From: Thermoplasmata archaeon
GTDB lineage: Archaea; Thermoplasmatota; Thermoplasmata; Thermoplasmatales; GCA-001856825
Reading direction: 5' to 3'
Length of the DNA stretch: 5,719 nucleotides
Assembly: GCA_021793855.1 (NCBI GenBank)
Contig: JAJYRY010000071.1
Coordinates: forward strand, 1 to 5,719
In this document: in pieces, positions 4,974 through 5,719 of the stretch
Layout: each line of letters starts with the position of its first letter
Position numbering within the stretch: the first letter of the stretch is position 1
The notes under the pieces: generated by a model
Database searches by the model: none
Told to the model about the DNA's origin: nothing
The model's input: only the letters and a program-made list of their open reading frames with translations
Position numbers and translations under genes: made by a program

Positions 4974-5719
4974 TTAACGCTTCTCCAGGAGCATGGCAGC
5001 CTGCTCTCTCCTCAAGTCTGAAAACTGCTTGGAAGATTCCTTCACGATTTCATCCCTGCCCGTGTTGTGCAATGCTATCAGTGCATTTCTCGCGAAGCCC
5101 TCAAACGTGGCCCTCTTGATTGCGCTACCTTTGTAATTGAAGTCGAACGACTCTTTGTCCAAGAATGCAATATCCTCTAGCTTCATCTTATTGGAAAAGA
5201 GATCATCTTGAACCTGTGGTATGGAAGATTCCTTTGTCTGCCTGTTCCAGGGGCAGACGTCATTGCAAATATCGCACCCAAACAACATGTCGCCCATCCG
5301 ATCATAAACCAGTTTAGGGATGGCGCCCCGATTCTCGATGGTGTGATATGAGATGCATAGGTTTGAATCTACTGTTCTATCTTTGTTTATCGCGCTCGTA
5401 GGGCAGCTGTCAATGCATCTTGTACACGTACCACAAAGATCAGGGGAAGGAACAAAACTTGAGTCTAAAGATAAATCGCTGATGGATACACCGATGAAGG
5501 TATACGATCCCAACTGCTGATTGATGAGCATAGAATTCTTGCCTACCCATCCAAGAGACGAGATTCTTGCCTGGCCTCTTTCCAAGATGGGCCCGGTATC
5601 TACGTAGGATTTATAGCCATTCAAGAACAGCTCGTTTTTGATCATGAACTCGTCTATAATGTCTGGGAAAAATTTGTGATAGTCTTTGAACGATGCATAA
5701 GAAGCGATTTTCCCGTATC
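4974..5719 (-). CDS. queG: QueG-type epoxyqueuosine reductase, N-terminus beyond window
   Basis: The reading frame runs to the right edge, so the visible 247 residues are the C-terminal part of a gene whose start lies outside; an internal ATG at 5645 is not the start, because the 24 residues before it (YGKIASYASFKDYHKFFPDI...) match the QueG family pattern IARYARGRDYHK. Next come VDTGPILER with the probable catalytic aspartate D40, LGWVGKNSMLI, and the two 4Fe-4S motifs: C95, C98, C101, C105 (CGTCTRCIDSCP) and C121 with C148, C151, C155 (CISYHT; GCDICNDVCPWN). The C-terminal KRATFEGFARNALIALHNTG is the HEAT-like helical end of the family. QueG uses cobalamin and two iron-sulfur clusters to reduce epoxyqueuosine to queuosine at tRNA position 34. 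Archaea normally lack queuosine, so the substrate here may differ or the gene may have come from bacteria. Confidence 0.88.
   Translation of the reverse strand, partial: YGKIASYASFKDYHKFFPDIIDEFMIKNELFLNGYKSYVDTGPILERGQARISSLGWVGKNSMLINQQLGSYTFIGVSISDLSLDSSFVPSPDLCGTCTRCIDSCPTSAINKDRTVDSNLCISYHTIENRGAIPKLVYDRMGDMLFGCDICNDVCPWNRQTKESSIPQVQDDLFSNKMKLEDIAFLDKESFDFNYKGSAIKRATFEGFARNALIALHNTGRDEIVKESSKQFSDLRREQAAMLLEKR

Noticed and set aside
4940..4980. GGGTTCGATCA on the minus strand, like a tRNA T-loop
   Set aside because: The bases flanking the loop do not pair as a T-stem, and no acceptor, D or anticodon arms were found nearby.

Overview
The window looks archaeal, most likely from the order Thermoplasmatales or a near relative. 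Three genes have an AT-rich, TATA-like box centred about 25-28 bases before the start codon, leaving almost no leader. Starts are ATG and TTG, arginine codons are mostly AGA/AGG, and the encoded families (orphan GltD-like flavoprotein, LsrF/DhnA-type aldolase, IS1341-type TnpB) are common in such archaea. This placement is an inference; no rRNA or other marker is present.

Left part (1-2176, minus strand): an LsrF-like class I aldolase/thiolase runs off the left edge. Upstream of it in the same direction lies a complete GltD-like FAD/NAD(P) oxidoreductase with two N-terminal iron-sulfur motifs. The 75-base gap between them allows co-transcription, though the aldolase may also have its own promoter.

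Middle part (about 2300-3690, plus strand): a TnpB-only element of the IS200/IS605 superfamily. TnpB keeps the RuvC D-E-D residues and the four-cysteine zinc finger. A perfect 6-bp hairpin sits just before the gene. The 3' end of the gene and the bases after it hold a run of hairpins ending in GGAGTTCAAC, the layout expected of a right end that yields an omega (reRNA) guide RNA. No TnpA is present. This putative RNA-guided nuclease with its guide RNA is the most interesting system in the window.

Right part (3799-5719, minus strand): a TPR-repeat protein, a 108-residue protein of unknown function (possibly arcadin-1-like), and a QueG-type double 4Fe-4S epoxyqueuosine reductase cut by the right edge. 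The first two have separate leaderless-type promoters and are 248 bases apart, so they look like independent units. QueG is notable because archaea normally carry archaeosine, not queuosine, in tRNA.

No tRNA, rRNA or CRISPR array was found. The longest gene-free stretches are 207 bases (2177-2383), 176 bases (3623-3798) and 248 bases (4336-4583).
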